64,000 bases of DNA from positions 248,001 to 312,000 of the forward strand of contig NZ_JAEULZ010000001.1 of NCBI RefSeq assembly GCF_016793485.1, written 5' to 3'. This DNA comes from Mesorhizobium sp. GTDB taxonomy: Bacteria > Pseudomonadota > Alphaproteobacteria > Rhizobiales > Rhizobiaceae. Position 1 is the stretch's first letter, and each line of letters begins with the position of its first letter. Of the stretch, positions 27,644 to 36,740 are shown one piece after another. Below the pieces are notes generated by a model, which ran no database searches, was not told where the DNA came from, and was given only the letters and a program-made list of their open reading frames with translations. A program made the translations under genes and the position numbers.

Positions 27644-30082
27644 ATGAAGTCGCATGCGCAGGTCGTGGTCATCGGCGGAGGCGTGGTGGGCTGCTCGGTG
27701 CTCTACCATCTCGCCCGTTCCGGCTGGAAGGACGTCGTGCTGCTGGAGCGTGACGAGTTGACCTCTGGCTCGACCTGGCACGCAGCCGGCGGCATGCACA
27801 CGATCAACGGCGACCCCAACGTCGCCAAGCTGCAGAAATACACGATCGAGCTCTACAAGGAGATCGAGGAACTGTCGGGCCAGGCGACCGGCGTTCACAT
27901 CACCGGCGGCGTCCTTCTGGCCGCCACCGAGGCGCGCATGGACTGGCTGCGCGGCGTCGTCGCCAAGGGCCGCTATCTCGGTCTCGACCTTGAGGAAGTC
28001 TCGGTCGAGGAAGCGCATCGCCTGATGCCGCTGATCGACCCGAAGCAGTTCGTCGGCGCGGTGCGCAATTCCGAGGACGGCCACCTCGATCCGTCCGGCG
28101 TCACGCATGCCTACGCCAAGGCGGCGCGCCTTCTCGGCGCGGAGGTCGAGCGCTTCACCAAGGTCGAGGCCATCGAGCGGATGGCCGACGGCAAGTGGCG
28201 CGTCGTCACCGACAAGGGCGAGGTGATCGCCCAGCATGTCGTCAACGCCGGCGGCCTGTGGGCGCGCGAGGTCGGCCGCATGGTCGGGCTCGAACTGCCG
28301 ATCCTTGCCATGGAGCATATGTACCTCATCACCGAGGACATGCCCGAGGTCGCCGAGGTCAACGCCTCGACCGGCAAGGAGGTGATCCACGCGGTCGATT
28401 TCGACGGCGAGCTGTACCTGCGCCAGGAGCGCGGCGGCATGCTGATGGGCACCTACGAAAAGGCCAACAAGCCGTGGTCGGAATACACGACGCCGTGGAA
28501 CTTCGGCCATGAGCTGCTGGAGCCCGACATCGACCGCATCGCGCCCTCGCTGGAAGTCGGCTTCCGCCATTTCCCGGCCTTCCAGAACACCGGCATCAAG
28601 CAGATCATCAACGGGCCCTTCACCTTCGCGCCGGACGGCAATCCGCTGGTCGGCCCGGTGCGCGGCTTGCCGGGCTTCTGGGTCGCGTGCGGGGTCATGG
28701 CCGGCTTTTCGCAGGGCGGCGGCGTCGGGCTGGCGCTGTCGAACTGGATGATCCATGGCGATCCCGGATTCGACATCTGGGCGATGGACGTGGCCCGCTA
28801 CGGCGACTGGGCAACGATGGCCTATACGAACGCCAAGGTGCGCGAGAACTATTCGCGGCGCTTCTCGATCCGCTTCCCCAACGAGGAACTGCCGGCAGGC
28901 CGGCCGCTCAAGACCACGCCGATCTACGACCTGCTTGCCGACCATGGCGCGCAGTTCGGCGTCGCCTACGGTCTGGAAGTGCCTCTCTGGTATGCGCCTG
29001 ATGGCGTGAAGGACGAGTTCTCGTGGCGGCGGTCGAGCGACTTCGAGCATGTCGGCCGCGAGGTGCGAGCTGTGCGCGACAGCGTCGGCCTGTCGGAAAT
29101 TTCCTCCTTCGCGAAATACCGCGTCGTGGGGCAGGGTGCCGAGGCCTGGCTCGACAGGATGCTTGCGGCCAAGCTGCCGAAGCCCGGTCGCATGACACTG
29201 GCCCCGATGCTGAAGGAGGACGGCAAGCTGATCGGCGACTTTACGCTCGCCAACATTTCCCGCGAGGGCAGGGCCTCCGAATGGTTCCTGGCCGGTTCCG
29301 GCATCGCCGAGCAGTTCCACATGCGCTGGTTCGAGCAGCACCTGCCGGAAGACGGCTCTGTCGCCATCGAGGCGCTCGGCCTGCGTCGCGTCGGCCTGTC
29401 CATCGCGGGACCAAAGGCCCGCGACATCCTTGCCAAGGTCACCCGCGCTGACGTCTCCAACGCAGCCTTCCCCTTCATGGCGATCCAGTCGATCGACATC
29501 GGCATGTCGCCCTGCCTCGTCGGGCGCGTCAGCTACACCGGCGACCTCGGCTACGAGATATGGATGGCGCCGGAATACCAGCGCGCTGTCTTCAACGCGC
29601 TGATGGAGGCTGGCGAGGAATTCGGCATCTCCCTGTTCGGCAGCCGCGCGCTGAATTCCCTCCGGCTGGAAAAAGGCTATGGTTCGTGGGCCCGCGAATA
29701 CCGGCCGATCTACGGGCCAAGGGAAGCTGGCCTCGACCGCTTCGTCGCATATGACAAGAAGGCCGACTTCATCGGCAAAGCCGCCGCGCTCGCCGAGCGT
29801 GACGGCGGCGGCAGGTTCAGGCTGCGCACATTCATCGTCGACACCGACGATGCCGACGTAATCGGCGACGAGGCCATATGGTATGAGGGGAACGTGGTCG
29901 GCTGGGTCACATCCGGCGGCTATGCGCACGGTTCGGCGCTCTCGGTGGCACTCGGCTATGTGCCGAAGGAGATTGCGGACGAGGCGAACGGTTTCGAGGT
30001 TGAGCTGCTCGGCAAGCGCTATGCGGCTCGCATTCAGTCCGCTCCCCTGTTTGACGCAAATTTCGAAAGGCTGCGCGGATGA
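27644..30082 (+). CDS. FAD-dependent dimethylglycine/sarcosine dehydrogenase-like protein with GcvT domains
   Basis: 812-aa flavoprotein that oxidatively removes N-methyl groups and passes the one-carbon unit to tetrahydrofolate. An N-terminal DAO domain starts with the FAD dinucleotide motif VVVIGGGVVGCSVLYHLA, and a covalent-flavin-type segment STWHAAGGM follows. The C-terminal half (from about 430) is the aminomethyltransferase pair (SSFAKYRVVGQGAEAWLDRM, VSYTGDLGYEIWM, LNSLRLEKGYGSW). The gene order mttB, flavoprotein, hydrolase fits breakdown of a betaine or methylated amine. GGAAGA precedes the ATG. The exact substrate (dimethylglycine, sarcosine or another methylated amine) cannot be assigned from sequence alone. 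Confidence 0.88.
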   Translation: MKSHAQVVVIGGGVVGCSVLYHLARSGWKDVVLLERDELTSGSTWHAAGGMHTINGDPNVAKLQKYTIELYKEIEELSGQATGVHITGGVLLAATEARMDWLRGVVAKGRYLGLDLEEVSVEEAHRLMPLIDPKQFVGAVRNSEDGHLDPSGVTHAYAKAARLLGAEVERFTKVEAIERMADGKWRVVTDKGEVIAQHVVNAGGLWAREVGRMVGLELPILAMEHMYLITEDMPEVAEVNASTGKEVIHAVDFDGELYLRQERGGMLMGTYEKANKPWSEYTTPWNFGHELLEPDIDRIAPSLEVGFRHFPAFQNTGIKQIINGPFTFAPDGNPLVGPVRGLPGFWVACGVMAGFSQGGGVGLALSNWMIHGDPGFDIWAMDVARYGDWATMAYTNAKVRENYSRRFSIRFPNEELPAGRPLKTTPIYDLLADHGAQFGVAYGLEVPLWYAPDGVKDEFSWRRSSDFEHVGREVRAVRDSVGLSEISSFAKYRVVGQGAEAWLDRMLAAKLPKPGRMTLAPMLKEDGKLIGDFTLANISREGRASEWFLAGSGIAEQFHMRWFEQHLPEDGSVAIEALGLRRVGLSIAGPKARDILAKVTRADVSNAAFPFMAIQSIDIGMSPCLVGRVSYTGDLGYEIWMAPEYQRAVFNALMEAGEEFGISLFGSRALNSLRLEKGYGSWAREYRPIYGPREAGLDRFVAYDKKADFIGKAAALAERDGGGRFRLRTFIVDTDDADVIGDEAIWYEGNVVGWVTSGGYAHGSALSVALGYVPKEIADEANGFEVELLGKRYAARIQSAPLFDANFERLRG

Positions 30083-30780
30083 CCGACGTTCTTTCATCCA
30101 TGCGAAAGCCGCTGTCGATCGATGCCAGAAAAACGTCGCTTCTCTGTATCGACCTCCAGGAAGAACACCGGAAGGACCAGCGCTACCTTGTCGAAGGTTT
30201 TGATGCGGTTCTCGGGAACACGCGCAGTCTGCAGGATGCCGCGCGGCGTGCCGGGATTGCCGTGTGGCACTTCTCCTATGTCGTGGATGTCGACGCCGCT
30301 ACCACCCGGCGCTTTCACCCACGTATGGCCGATGGCAGCTCGGCGTTTTCCGACAAGGATGATCCTCTGTCCGCAACTTGCCCGGAAGTGGCACCTGTTG
30401 CCGGGGACCGGGTCGCCATAAAGAGCGAGGCCAGCGCATTCGGAACTGGCTTCGGCGACGAGCTTGCCTCCAGCGGCATCGAATGGCTGGTCGTCGCAGG
30501 CGTCTGGACCGAAGCCTGTGTCGACGCCACCGTGAAGGACGCGCTCAAGCGCGATTTTCGCGTGCTGCTGGTCAAGGACGCCTGTGGCAGCGGCTCCGTC
30601 GCGATGCATCAGACAGGGATTCTCAACCTCGCCAATCGGCTCTACGGTGGTGCTGTGATTGATACCGACCGCGCGATTTCGCTGTTCGAGGGACAGGTTG
30701 TCGAGGCGTGGACACCGAACTCGCCTGTGCCCATCCAATATGACGCCGAAACGATTGCGGACTTGTACGAAAGCCTCTGA
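30079..30780 (+). CDS. Isochorismatase-family cysteine hydrolase
   Basis: 233-aa cytoplasmic hydrolase of the isochorismatase fold. The expected triad is visible: D25 (LLCIDLQEEH), K115 (VAIKSEASAFG) and C147 (VWTEACVDATV). Relatives with this cysteine cleave amide or ureide bonds (nicotinamidase, N-carbamoylsarcosine amidohydrolase, biuret hydrolase). The ATG overlaps the stop of the flavoprotein gene by 4 bp (ATGA), so the two are co-translated. N-carbamoylsarcosine hydrolysis would feed sarcosine to the upstream dehydrogenase; this link is inference from context. Confidence 0.88.
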   Translation: MTDVLSSMRKPLSIDARKTSLLCIDLQEEHRKDQRYLVEGFDAVLGNTRSLQDAARRAGIAVWHFSYVVDVDAATTRRFHPRMADGSSAFSDKDDPLSATCPEVAPVAGDRVAIKSEASAFGTGFGDELASSGIEWLVVAGVWTEACVDATVKDALKRDFRVLLVKDACGSGSVAMHQTGILNLANRLYGGAVIDTDRAISLFEGQVVEAWTPNSPVPIQYDAETIADLYESL

Positions 30781-30904
30781 ACTATTGTGCGAGGCAAGCG
30801 ACCGGGCGCGGAATGATAGCTAGTAAAACTGGTTGACTGCGAGTTTTGTCGCTTTCGGCCCGACCCCTGAGCATTTATGGGTTTGCCGAACCGGGAGGTA
30901 ACAA

Positions 30905-31276
30905 GTGGCAACAACAGCAACCCTAGTGCTTATGGGCCGTGTCGTGTTTGGCGCGTTCTTCCTGATCGCCGGCATCCGAAATTTCCTGCATTTCGGCGAA
31001 CGCCGCGAACTGCTCACCAATTACGGCTGGAAGCTGCCGATACCCCTCTTGGCTCTCGGATTTCTGGTGCAGTTGCTGGGCGGTCTGGCGCTCGTCCTCG
31101 GTATCTGGACCGTGCCTGCGGCGATCGCGCTGATCGTGTTCCTGGCGTCAGCCACTCCGCTCTACCACAACCTGTTTCTGTTCCGGGGCAAGGAGCGCGA
31201 TCCGCATCTCTACCTAACGCTCGTCAACATCACCTTGGCGGCCGGGTTGCTCCTCATCATTGCCGATGCGGCTTAA
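30905..31276 (+). CDS. DoxX family membrane protein
   Basis: 123-aa four-helix inner-membrane protein of the DoxX/DoxD family (GRVVFGAFFLIAGIRNFLHF at the N-terminus, then three hydrophobic segments including LVQLLGGLALVLGIWTVPAA). GTG start with a very good ribosome site (GGGAGGTAA, 4 nt away). Family members are linked to oxidoreductase partners in some bacteria, but no such partner lies next to it. It stands alone between the hydrolase and the antiporter gene. Confidence 0.87.
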   Translation: MATTATLVLMGRVVFGAFFLIAGIRNFLHFGERRELLTNYGWKLPIPLLALGFLVQLLGGLALVLGIWTVPAAIALIVFLASATPLYHNLFLFRGKERDPHLYLTLVNITLAAGLLLIIADAA

Positions 31277-31409
31277 TCCGGGCGAAACCTCCGGTCATTC
31301 ACGCCAAATTTCGGCCAGAGCGGGCGGAATTCCTCATAAGTGATGAAAATTGTTTGACTAGTTCGGCCTGCGCCGACAGAAGGGAGAAAGACTTCTCCAG
31401 GGTCGAACA

Positions 31410-33188
31410 TTGCCACATGACGTAAACCTGATCGCGACGATCGCCATTGGCTTCGTGCTTGCGTCGATTTTCGGATATCTGGCCGATCGCCTGCGGTTGC
31501 CCGCGCTCGTGGGCTATCTCATCGCCGGCGTCTTCGCCGGGCCGTTTACACCAGGCAACCTCGCCGATCCCGTTATGGCCGGCCAATTGGCCGAGATCGG
31601 CGTCATCCTGCTGATGTTTGGCGTCGGATTGCACTTCTCTGCATCCGACCTCCTTGCGGTTCGCGGCATCGCGATCTTCGGCGCTGTCGGCCAGATCGTG
31701 CTGGCGACATTGATGGGTATGGCGCTTACCCATTTCTGGGGTTGGGATTTTGGCCAGGGCCTGGTCTTCGGCCTGTGTATTTCCGTCGCCAGTACAGTCG
31801 TGCTGCTCAAGGCGCTCGAAGAGCGAAATCTTGTCCAGAACACAATGGGTCGGGTCGCCGTCGGTTGGCTCATCGTCGAGGATCTGGCGATGGTGCTGGC
31901 GCTTGTCCTGCTGCCGGCTTTCGCCCAGACCTTGGGTGGTACAGCCGGTGGTGAATATGCCGCTGCCGACCAGGGGCCGGTATGGCTCGTGCTTCTGCTT
32001 ACATTGGCCAAGGTCGCCGGTTTCGTGCTGATCGCCGCGCTTGTCGGGCCGCGCGTGGTGCCCGGCATCCTGATCAGGGTCGCAAAAACCGGCTCGCGAG
32101 AATTGTTTACGCTTTCCGTCCTTGCGCTCGCCATGGGCATAGCCTTCGGCTCGGCTGCTGCGTTCGGCGTCTCCTTCGCGCTCGGCGCGTTTTTCGCCGG
32201 CGTCATCATGGGTGAATCGCAGCTCAGCCATCGCGCTGCAGCCAATTCGTTGCCGCTTCAGGATGCGTTCTCCGTTCTGTTCTTTGTCTCCATCGGGATG
32301 CTTTTCGATCCGACGGTTATCATCGAAAAGCCGTTGGAAGTTCTCGCGGTCGTCGCCCTTATCGTGATCGGCAAACCGATCGCGGCGCTGCTGATCGTCC
32401 TGCTCCTGCGCTTTCCGCTTAAGCTTGGCCTGATCGTATCGGCCAGCCTGGCGCAGATCGGCGAATTTTCCTTCATCCTTGCTGGTCTCGGCGCGGCTTA
32501 CGGACTGATGACGAACGAAGGCCAGAGCCTGATCCTGGCAGCCGCGATTGTTTCCATCACTATCAATCCGCTCGCTTTCATAGCCGCAGAACGCATCGGC
32601 AAATGGGCCGGACGGCGCTTTCCCGACTGGACAGAGAATTTCGGCAAAGCGAAGGAGCGTGCGCTTGCGGCCGAACTTCGGCGCATCCGGTCCGAGACCG
32701 AAAAACGCGAGCACGAACAGGCCCGCAAGATTACGGAATTCGTCGAGACGTTCCCGCTGTTCAAAGCCGTCAATGCCGAGGATCAGGAGGAACTGCTTCT
32801 GCTCTTCGCGCCGAAGGCCGCCTCGCCTGGTGAGCGCGTCGTGCGCGTCGGCGAAAAGGGCGATGCGATGTATTTCCTCGTCTCCGGCACCGTCGTGGTC
32901 GATGTCAACGGCCACGGCGTGCAGCTCAAGGGGGGATCGTTCTTCGGCGAGATGGCGCTTTTGACCGGAGCTCCCCGGACGGCGGACGTCACGGCCGTTG
33001 ACTACTGCAATTTCCTTGTGCTCTCGCAGCGTGACTTCAGGCAATTCACATCGCGCCATCCTGCGGTGCGCGAAGCGGTCCAGGCGATGGCGGAAGAGCG
33101 CCTCGCCATGAACCGCGCCGCCGCGACCGTGGTGGACCATCATCCAGACGAGACAGCGGACAACGAAACGCCAGCCGCCAATCGCTGA
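31410..33188 (+). CDS. Kef-type cation:proton antiporter (CPA2) with C-terminal cyclic-nucleotide-binding domain
   Basis: 592-aa inner-membrane antiporter. The first 390 residues hold about 12 hydrophobic segments of the Na+/H+ exchanger fold (LPALVGYLIAGVFAGPFTPG, IGVILLMFGVGLHFS, SVASTVVLLKALEERN). A charged helix (EKREHEQARKITEF) then leads to a cNMP-binding-like domain at about 450-565 (VVRVGEKGDAMYFLVSGTVV, GGSFFGEMALLTGAPRTADV). The latter carries the phosphate-binding-cassette signature, in place of the RCK domain common in KefB/KefC. TTG is the only plausible start near the fold beginning, with AGGG upstream. Transported ion unknown (K+ or Na+). Confidence 0.9.
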   Translation: MPHDVNLIATIAIGFVLASIFGYLADRLRLPALVGYLIAGVFAGPFTPGNLADPVMAGQLAEIGVILLMFGVGLHFSASDLLAVRGIAIFGAVGQIVLATLMGMALTHFWGWDFGQGLVFGLCISVASTVVLLKALEERNLVQNTMGRVAVGWLIVEDLAMVLALVLLPAFAQTLGGTAGGEYAAADQGPVWLVLLLTLAKVAGFVLIAALVGPRVVPGILIRVAKTGSRELFTLSVLALAMGIAFGSAAAFGVSFALGAFFAGVIMGESQLSHRAAANSLPLQDAFSVLFFVSIGMLFDPTVIIEKPLEVLAVVALIVIGKPIAALLIVLLLRFPLKLGLIVSASLAQIGEFSFILAGLGAAYGLMTNEGQSLILAAAIVSITINPLAFIAAERIGKWAGRRFPDWTENFGKAKERALAAELRRIRSETEKREHEQARKITEFVETFPLFKAVNAEDQEELLLLFAPKAASPGERVVRVGEKGDAMYFLVSGTVVVDVNGHGVQLKGGSFFGEMALLTGAPRTADVTAVDYCNFLVLSQRDFRQFTSRHPAVREAVQAMAEERLAMNRAAATVVDHHPDETADNETPAANR

Positions 33189-33209
33189 CGGAAACGTCCT
33201 TGTGCTGCG

Positions 33210-33848
33210 TCAGGACGCCGCCCTCGGCTTGAGCCCATCCAGGAAAAGCTGCTCCAGATAACGCGCGGCGTCCTCGAAACGGCCTTCGCCGCCGCGGTTG
33301 GGGCCGAGTACCGCGCGCACCTGTACGTCGAAATCCGCATAATGCTGCGTCGTCGCCCAGATCGAGAAGATCAGGTGCCAGGGGTCTGTGCGCACGATCT
33401 TGCCGTCCCGCATCCAGCCTCTGATGATCTCGGCCTTTTCGTCGACGAGCGTCTTCAACTCGCCTTCCAGCATGGGCGTGATGCGCGGCGCGCCCTGCAG
33501 GATCTCGTTGGCGAAGAGCCGGCTTTCGCGCGGATAGTCTCGCGCCATCTCCAGCTTGCGACGGATATAGCCTCGCAGTTCGGTCAGGGGGTCGCCGACA
33601 TTGTCGAGTTCGCGCAAGGGCGCCAGCCAGGTGTCGAGCAGGCGCTGCAGCAAGGCCTCGTGGATGTCTTCCTTGCGGCGAAAATAATAGAGCAGGTTCG
33701 GTTTCGACATTCCCGCCGCGTCCGCGATCTGGTCGATTGTCGAACCTCGGAAGCCGTGAGCCGAAAACACCTCCAGCGCTGCGTCGAGGATCAGTTCGCG
33801 CTTTTCCTGTTGAATTCGGGTGCGCTTCAAGGCGGCGGGTGGCGTCAC
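33210..33848 (-). CDS. rutR: TetR-family regulator RutR-like (pyrimidine catabolism)
   Basis: 212-aa transcription factor. The N-terminal helix-turn-helix reads FRGSTIDQIADAAGMSKPNLLYYF (shown in part), as in RutR, and the C-terminal half matches the RutR ligand domain (LTELRGYIRRKLEMARDYPR, RLFANEILQGAPRITPML, WHLIFSIWATTQHYADFDVQ). RutR senses uracil or thymine in known systems. GTG start. The gene is divergent from the aminotransferase gene; the 230-bp gap holds a RutR-like operator. Ends 20 bp from the antiporter gene, convergent. Confidence 0.9.
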   Translation of the reverse strand: MTPPAALKRTRIQQEKRELILDAALEVFSAHGFRGSTIDQIADAAGMSKPNLLYYFRRKEDIHEALLQRLLDTWLAPLRELDNVGDPLTELRGYIRRKLEMARDYPRESRLFANEILQGAPRITPMLEGELKTLVDEKAEIIRGWMRDGKIVRTDPWHLIFSIWATTQHYADFDVQVRAVLGPNRGGEGRFEDAARYLEQLFLDGLKPRAAS

Positions 33849-33984
33849 GTCGTGCGGTGTCCCTGAAATCCTGTCTGCATCTGGACCAATCCTCTGGACC
33901 AGTTTTTGTTGACCTGTGGAACGCGCCCGCCCAGCCTCATTTCGCTATCTGTCCCCTTGACCGCCTCTTTGGCGGTGCTAACCT

Positions 33985-34000
33985 TTGTCCATTCGGTCAA
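33985..34000. promoter_or_regulatory. RutR-type operator upstream of the aminotransferase gene
   Basis: TTGTCCATTCGGTCAA differs at two positions from the RutR consensus TTGACCAnnTGGTCAA known from E. coli. It lies 79 bp before the aminotransferase start and 137 bp from the rutR start, in the right place to control the divergent genes. Closer to rutR, 33886-33905 contains a direct repeat CTGGACCA, which may be a weaker second site. Confidence 0.75.
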
Positions 34001-34078
34001 AATTTGCGTAGCATAAAAGCGCCGCCCGGACCAAGCGTTGGCATCTCCGCAACGGGTTATTGAAAGGAAAGCTTGGTC

Positions 34079-35407
34079 ATGTCGAACCGGCTCAGGGTTA
34101 CGCCGAACGATCTCAACGCATTCTGGATGCCGTTCACGTCGAACCGGCAGTTCAAGCAGGCGCCACGCATGCTGGCCGCCGCGAAGGACATGCACTACAC
34201 CACCACCGACGGTCGCAAGATCCTCGACGGCACGGCCGGCCTGTGGTGCGTGAATGCCGGGCACTGCCGTCCACTGATCACCGAGGCGATCCAGAAGCAG
34301 GCGGCCGAACTTGACTACGCGCCGGCTTTCCAGATGGGCCACCCGATCGTCTTCGAACTTTCCAACCGCCTGATCGACATCGCTCCGGCCGGCATGGAGC
34401 ATGTGTTCTACACCAACTCAGGGTCGGAATCGGTCGAGACCGCGCTCAAGATCGCGCTCGCCTACCACCGCGTGAAAGGCAACGGTTCCAGGACCCGTCT
34501 GATCGGCCGCGAGCGCGGTTATCACGGCGTCAATTTCGGTGGCATCTCGGTCGGCGGCATCGTCGCAAACCGCAAGATGTTCGGCACGCTGCTGACCGGC
34601 GTCGACCATATGCCGCATACGCACAACCTGGCCAAGAATGCCTTCACCAAGGGCGAGCCCGAGCATGGCGGCGACCTTGCCGACGAGCTGGAGCGGATCG
34701 TTACCCTGCATGACGCCTCGACGATCGCGGCCGTCATCGTGGAACCCGTTGCTGGCTCGACCGGTGTCCTCATCCCGCCGAAGGGCTATCTGAAGCGGCT
34801 GCGCGATATCTGCACCAAGCACGGCATTCTGCTGATTTTCGACGAGGTCATCACCGGCTTCGGCCGTCTCGGCGCGCCGTTCGCCACCGACTATTTCGGT
34901 GTTACGCCGGACATGATCACGACAGCCAAGGGCGTCACCAACGGTGTCGTTCCGATGGGCGCGGTGTTCGTTACGAAGGAAATCCACGATGCCTTCATGA
35001 CGGGACCCGAGCACATGATCGAGTTCTTCCACGGCTACACCTATTCCGGCAATCCGATCGCCTGCGCCGCGGCGCTTGGCACGCTCGATACCTACAAGGA
35101 AGAAGGACTGCTGACGCGCGGCGAGGAGCTTGCTCCCTACTGGGAGGACGCGCTTCATTCGCTCAAGGGCGAACCGCACGTCATCGATATCCGCAATATC
35201 GGCCTGATCGGCGCGATCGAGCTGGAACCGATCGCCGGCAGCCCAACCAAGCGGGCATTCTCGGCCTTCGTAAAGGCGTTCGAAAAGGGCGCTCTGATCC
35301 GCACGACGGGCGACATCATCGCGCTGTCGCCGCCGCTGATCATCACCAAGGGTCAGATCAACGAACTGATCGACCATGTCCGCGATGTGCTAAGGACAAT
35401 CGACTGA
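34079..35407 (+). CDS. Omega-amino acid:pyruvate aminotransferase (beta-alanine transaminase)
   Basis: PLP enzyme of class III, 442 aa, which transfers the amino group of beta-alanine (or 3-aminoisobutyrate) to pyruvate, the last amino step of reductive pyrimidine degradation. Motifs: LDGTAGLWCVNAGHCRP, FYTNSGSESVETALK, IFDEVITGFGRLG with the PLP-nitrogen Asp, and TTAKGVTNG with Schiff-base K284. GGAAAG lies about 8 nt before ATG 34079. First gene of a long operon running to 41846, downstream of the RutR-like operator. Confidence 0.92.
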   Translation: MSNRLRVTPNDLNAFWMPFTSNRQFKQAPRMLAAAKDMHYTTTDGRKILDGTAGLWCVNAGHCRPLITEAIQKQAAELDYAPAFQMGHPIVFELSNRLIDIAPAGMEHVFYTNSGSESVETALKIALAYHRVKGNGSRTRLIGRERGYHGVNFGGISVGGIVANRKMFGTLLTGVDHMPHTHNLAKNAFTKGEPEHGGDLADELERIVTLHDASTIAAVIVEPVAGSTGVLIPPKGYLKRLRDICTKHGILLIFDEVITGFGRLGAPFATDYFGVTPDMITTAKGVTNGVVPMGAVFVTKEIHDAFMTGPEHMIEFFHGYTYSGNPIACAAALGTLDTYKEEGLLTRGEELAPYWEDALHSLKGEPHVIDIRNIGLIGAIELEPIAGSPTKRAFSAFVKAFEKGALIRTTGDIIALSPPLIITKGQINELIDHVRDVLRTID

Positions 35408-35476
35408 CAGGGACGACCGCCGGGGTGGCGACGGGAACCGCCGCCCCGACGATGAACTGGAATGAGAGGGAAATGC

Positions 35477-36727
35477 ATGGCCGCTCCCGGCGAGAATCTG
35501 CGAATCAATTCAGACCGTCTGTGGGATTCGCTGATGGAAATGGCGAAGATCGGCCCTGGCGTCGCCGGCGGCAACAATCGCCAGACGCTGACGGACGAAG
35601 ACGGGGAGGGGCGTCACCTTTTCCAGAAATGGTGTGACGCCGCCGGCCTCACCATGGGCGTCGACCAGCTCGGCACCATGTTCGCACGCCGCGAAGGGAC
35701 GGATCCCGATGCGCTGCCGGTCTATGTCGGCAGCCACCTCGATACCCAGCCGACCGGCGGCAAGTACGATGGCGTGCTCGGCGTCCTGGCCGCACTTGAG
35801 GTGATACGAACCCTCAACGACCTCGACATCAGGACGAAGCACCCCATCGTCGTCACCAACTGGACGAACGAGGAAGGCGCGCGCTTCGCACCGGCCATGC
35901 TGGCGTCGGGCGTGTTCGCGGGCGTTCATACGCTCGACTATGCCTATTCGCGTACGGATGGCGACGGCAAGGTTTTCGGCGAGGAGCTGAAGCGCATCGG
36001 CTGGCTGGGCGACGAGCCGGTCGGCCAGCGCAAGATGCACGCCTACTTCGAATACCATATCGAGCAGGGCCCGATCCTCGAGGCCGAGAACAAGCAGATC
36101 GGCGTCGTCACCCATGGCCAGGGTCTGTGGTGGCTGGAGTTCACGCTGACGGGCAAGGAGGCCCACACAGGCTCGACGCCGATGAACCTGCGGGTGAACG
36201 CCGGGCTCGCCATGGCGCGCATCTTCGAGATGGTCCAGAAGGTTGCGATGGACAACCAGCCCGGAGCGGTCGGCGGCGTGGGTCAGGTCCGCTTTTGGCC
36301 GAATTCCCGCAACGTCCTGCCCGGCAAGGTCGTCTTCACGGTCGACATCCGCTCCCCCGAGCAGGCCAAGCTCGACCGTATGCGCGCGTCCATCGAAGCC
36401 GAAGCGGCGAAGATAGCGGCCGGGCTCGGCGTTGGTTGTTCGGTCGAGGCGGTCGGCCATTTCGATCCCGTGACCTTCGATCCCACGCTGGTCGGCAGGG
36501 TTCGCGCGGCTGCGGAAAAGCTCGGCTATTCGCACCGGAACATCATCTCCGGCGCCGGCCACGACGCCTGCTGGGCGGCCAAGGTGGCGCCGGCCACGAT
36601 GATCATGTGCCCCTGCGTCGACGGCCTCTCGCACAATGAGGCCGAGGAGATATCGCCCGAGTGGGCGGCGGCCGGTTGCGACGTCCTCTTCCACGCTGTC
36701 GCCGAGACAGCCGTCATCGTCGACTGA
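35477..36727 (+). CDS. Zn-dependent hydrolase, N-carbamoyl-beta-alanine amidohydrolase type
   Basis: 416-aa M20-family amidase. Metal-site sequences include YVGSHLDTQPTGGKYDG, TNWTNEEGARFAPAM and ISGAGHDA, and the dimerisation-domain segment reads GKEAHTGSTPMN. In the reductive pyrimidine pathway this enzyme (beta-ureidopropionase) releases NH3 and CO2 from N-carbamoyl-beta-alanine to give beta-alanine, the substrate of the preceding aminotransferase. L-N-carbamoylase or allantoate amidohydrolase activity is the sequence-level alternative, but context favours the pyrimidine role. GAGAGGG precedes ATG 35477. Confidence 0.9.
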   Translation: MAAPGENLRINSDRLWDSLMEMAKIGPGVAGGNNRQTLTDEDGEGRHLFQKWCDAAGLTMGVDQLGTMFARREGTDPDALPVYVGSHLDTQPTGGKYDGVLGVLAALEVIRTLNDLDIRTKHPIVVTNWTNEEGARFAPAMLASGVFAGVHTLDYAYSRTDGDGKVFGEELKRIGWLGDEPVGQRKMHAYFEYHIEQGPILEAENKQIGVVTHGQGLWWLEFTLTGKEAHTGSTPMNLRVNAGLAMARIFEMVQKVAMDNQPGAVGGVGQVRFWPNSRNVLPGKVVFTVDIRSPEQAKLDRMRASIEAEAAKIAAGLGVGCSVEAVGHFDPVTFDPTLVGRVRAAAEKLGYSHRNIISGAGHDACWAAKVAPATMIMCPCVDGLSHNEAEEISPEWAAAGCDVLFHAVAETAVIVD

Positions 36728-36740
36728 CGGCGGAGGGCGG

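Noticed and set aside
27611-30097. Long minus-strand open frame of 828 codons
   Set aside because: It is the antisense shadow of the dimethylglycine-dehydrogenase-like gene, a known effect of high GC; its product has no fold features.
31299-33143. Minus-strand open frame of 614 codons
   Set aside because: Antisense to the antiporter gene; low-complexity charged composition typical of shadow frames.
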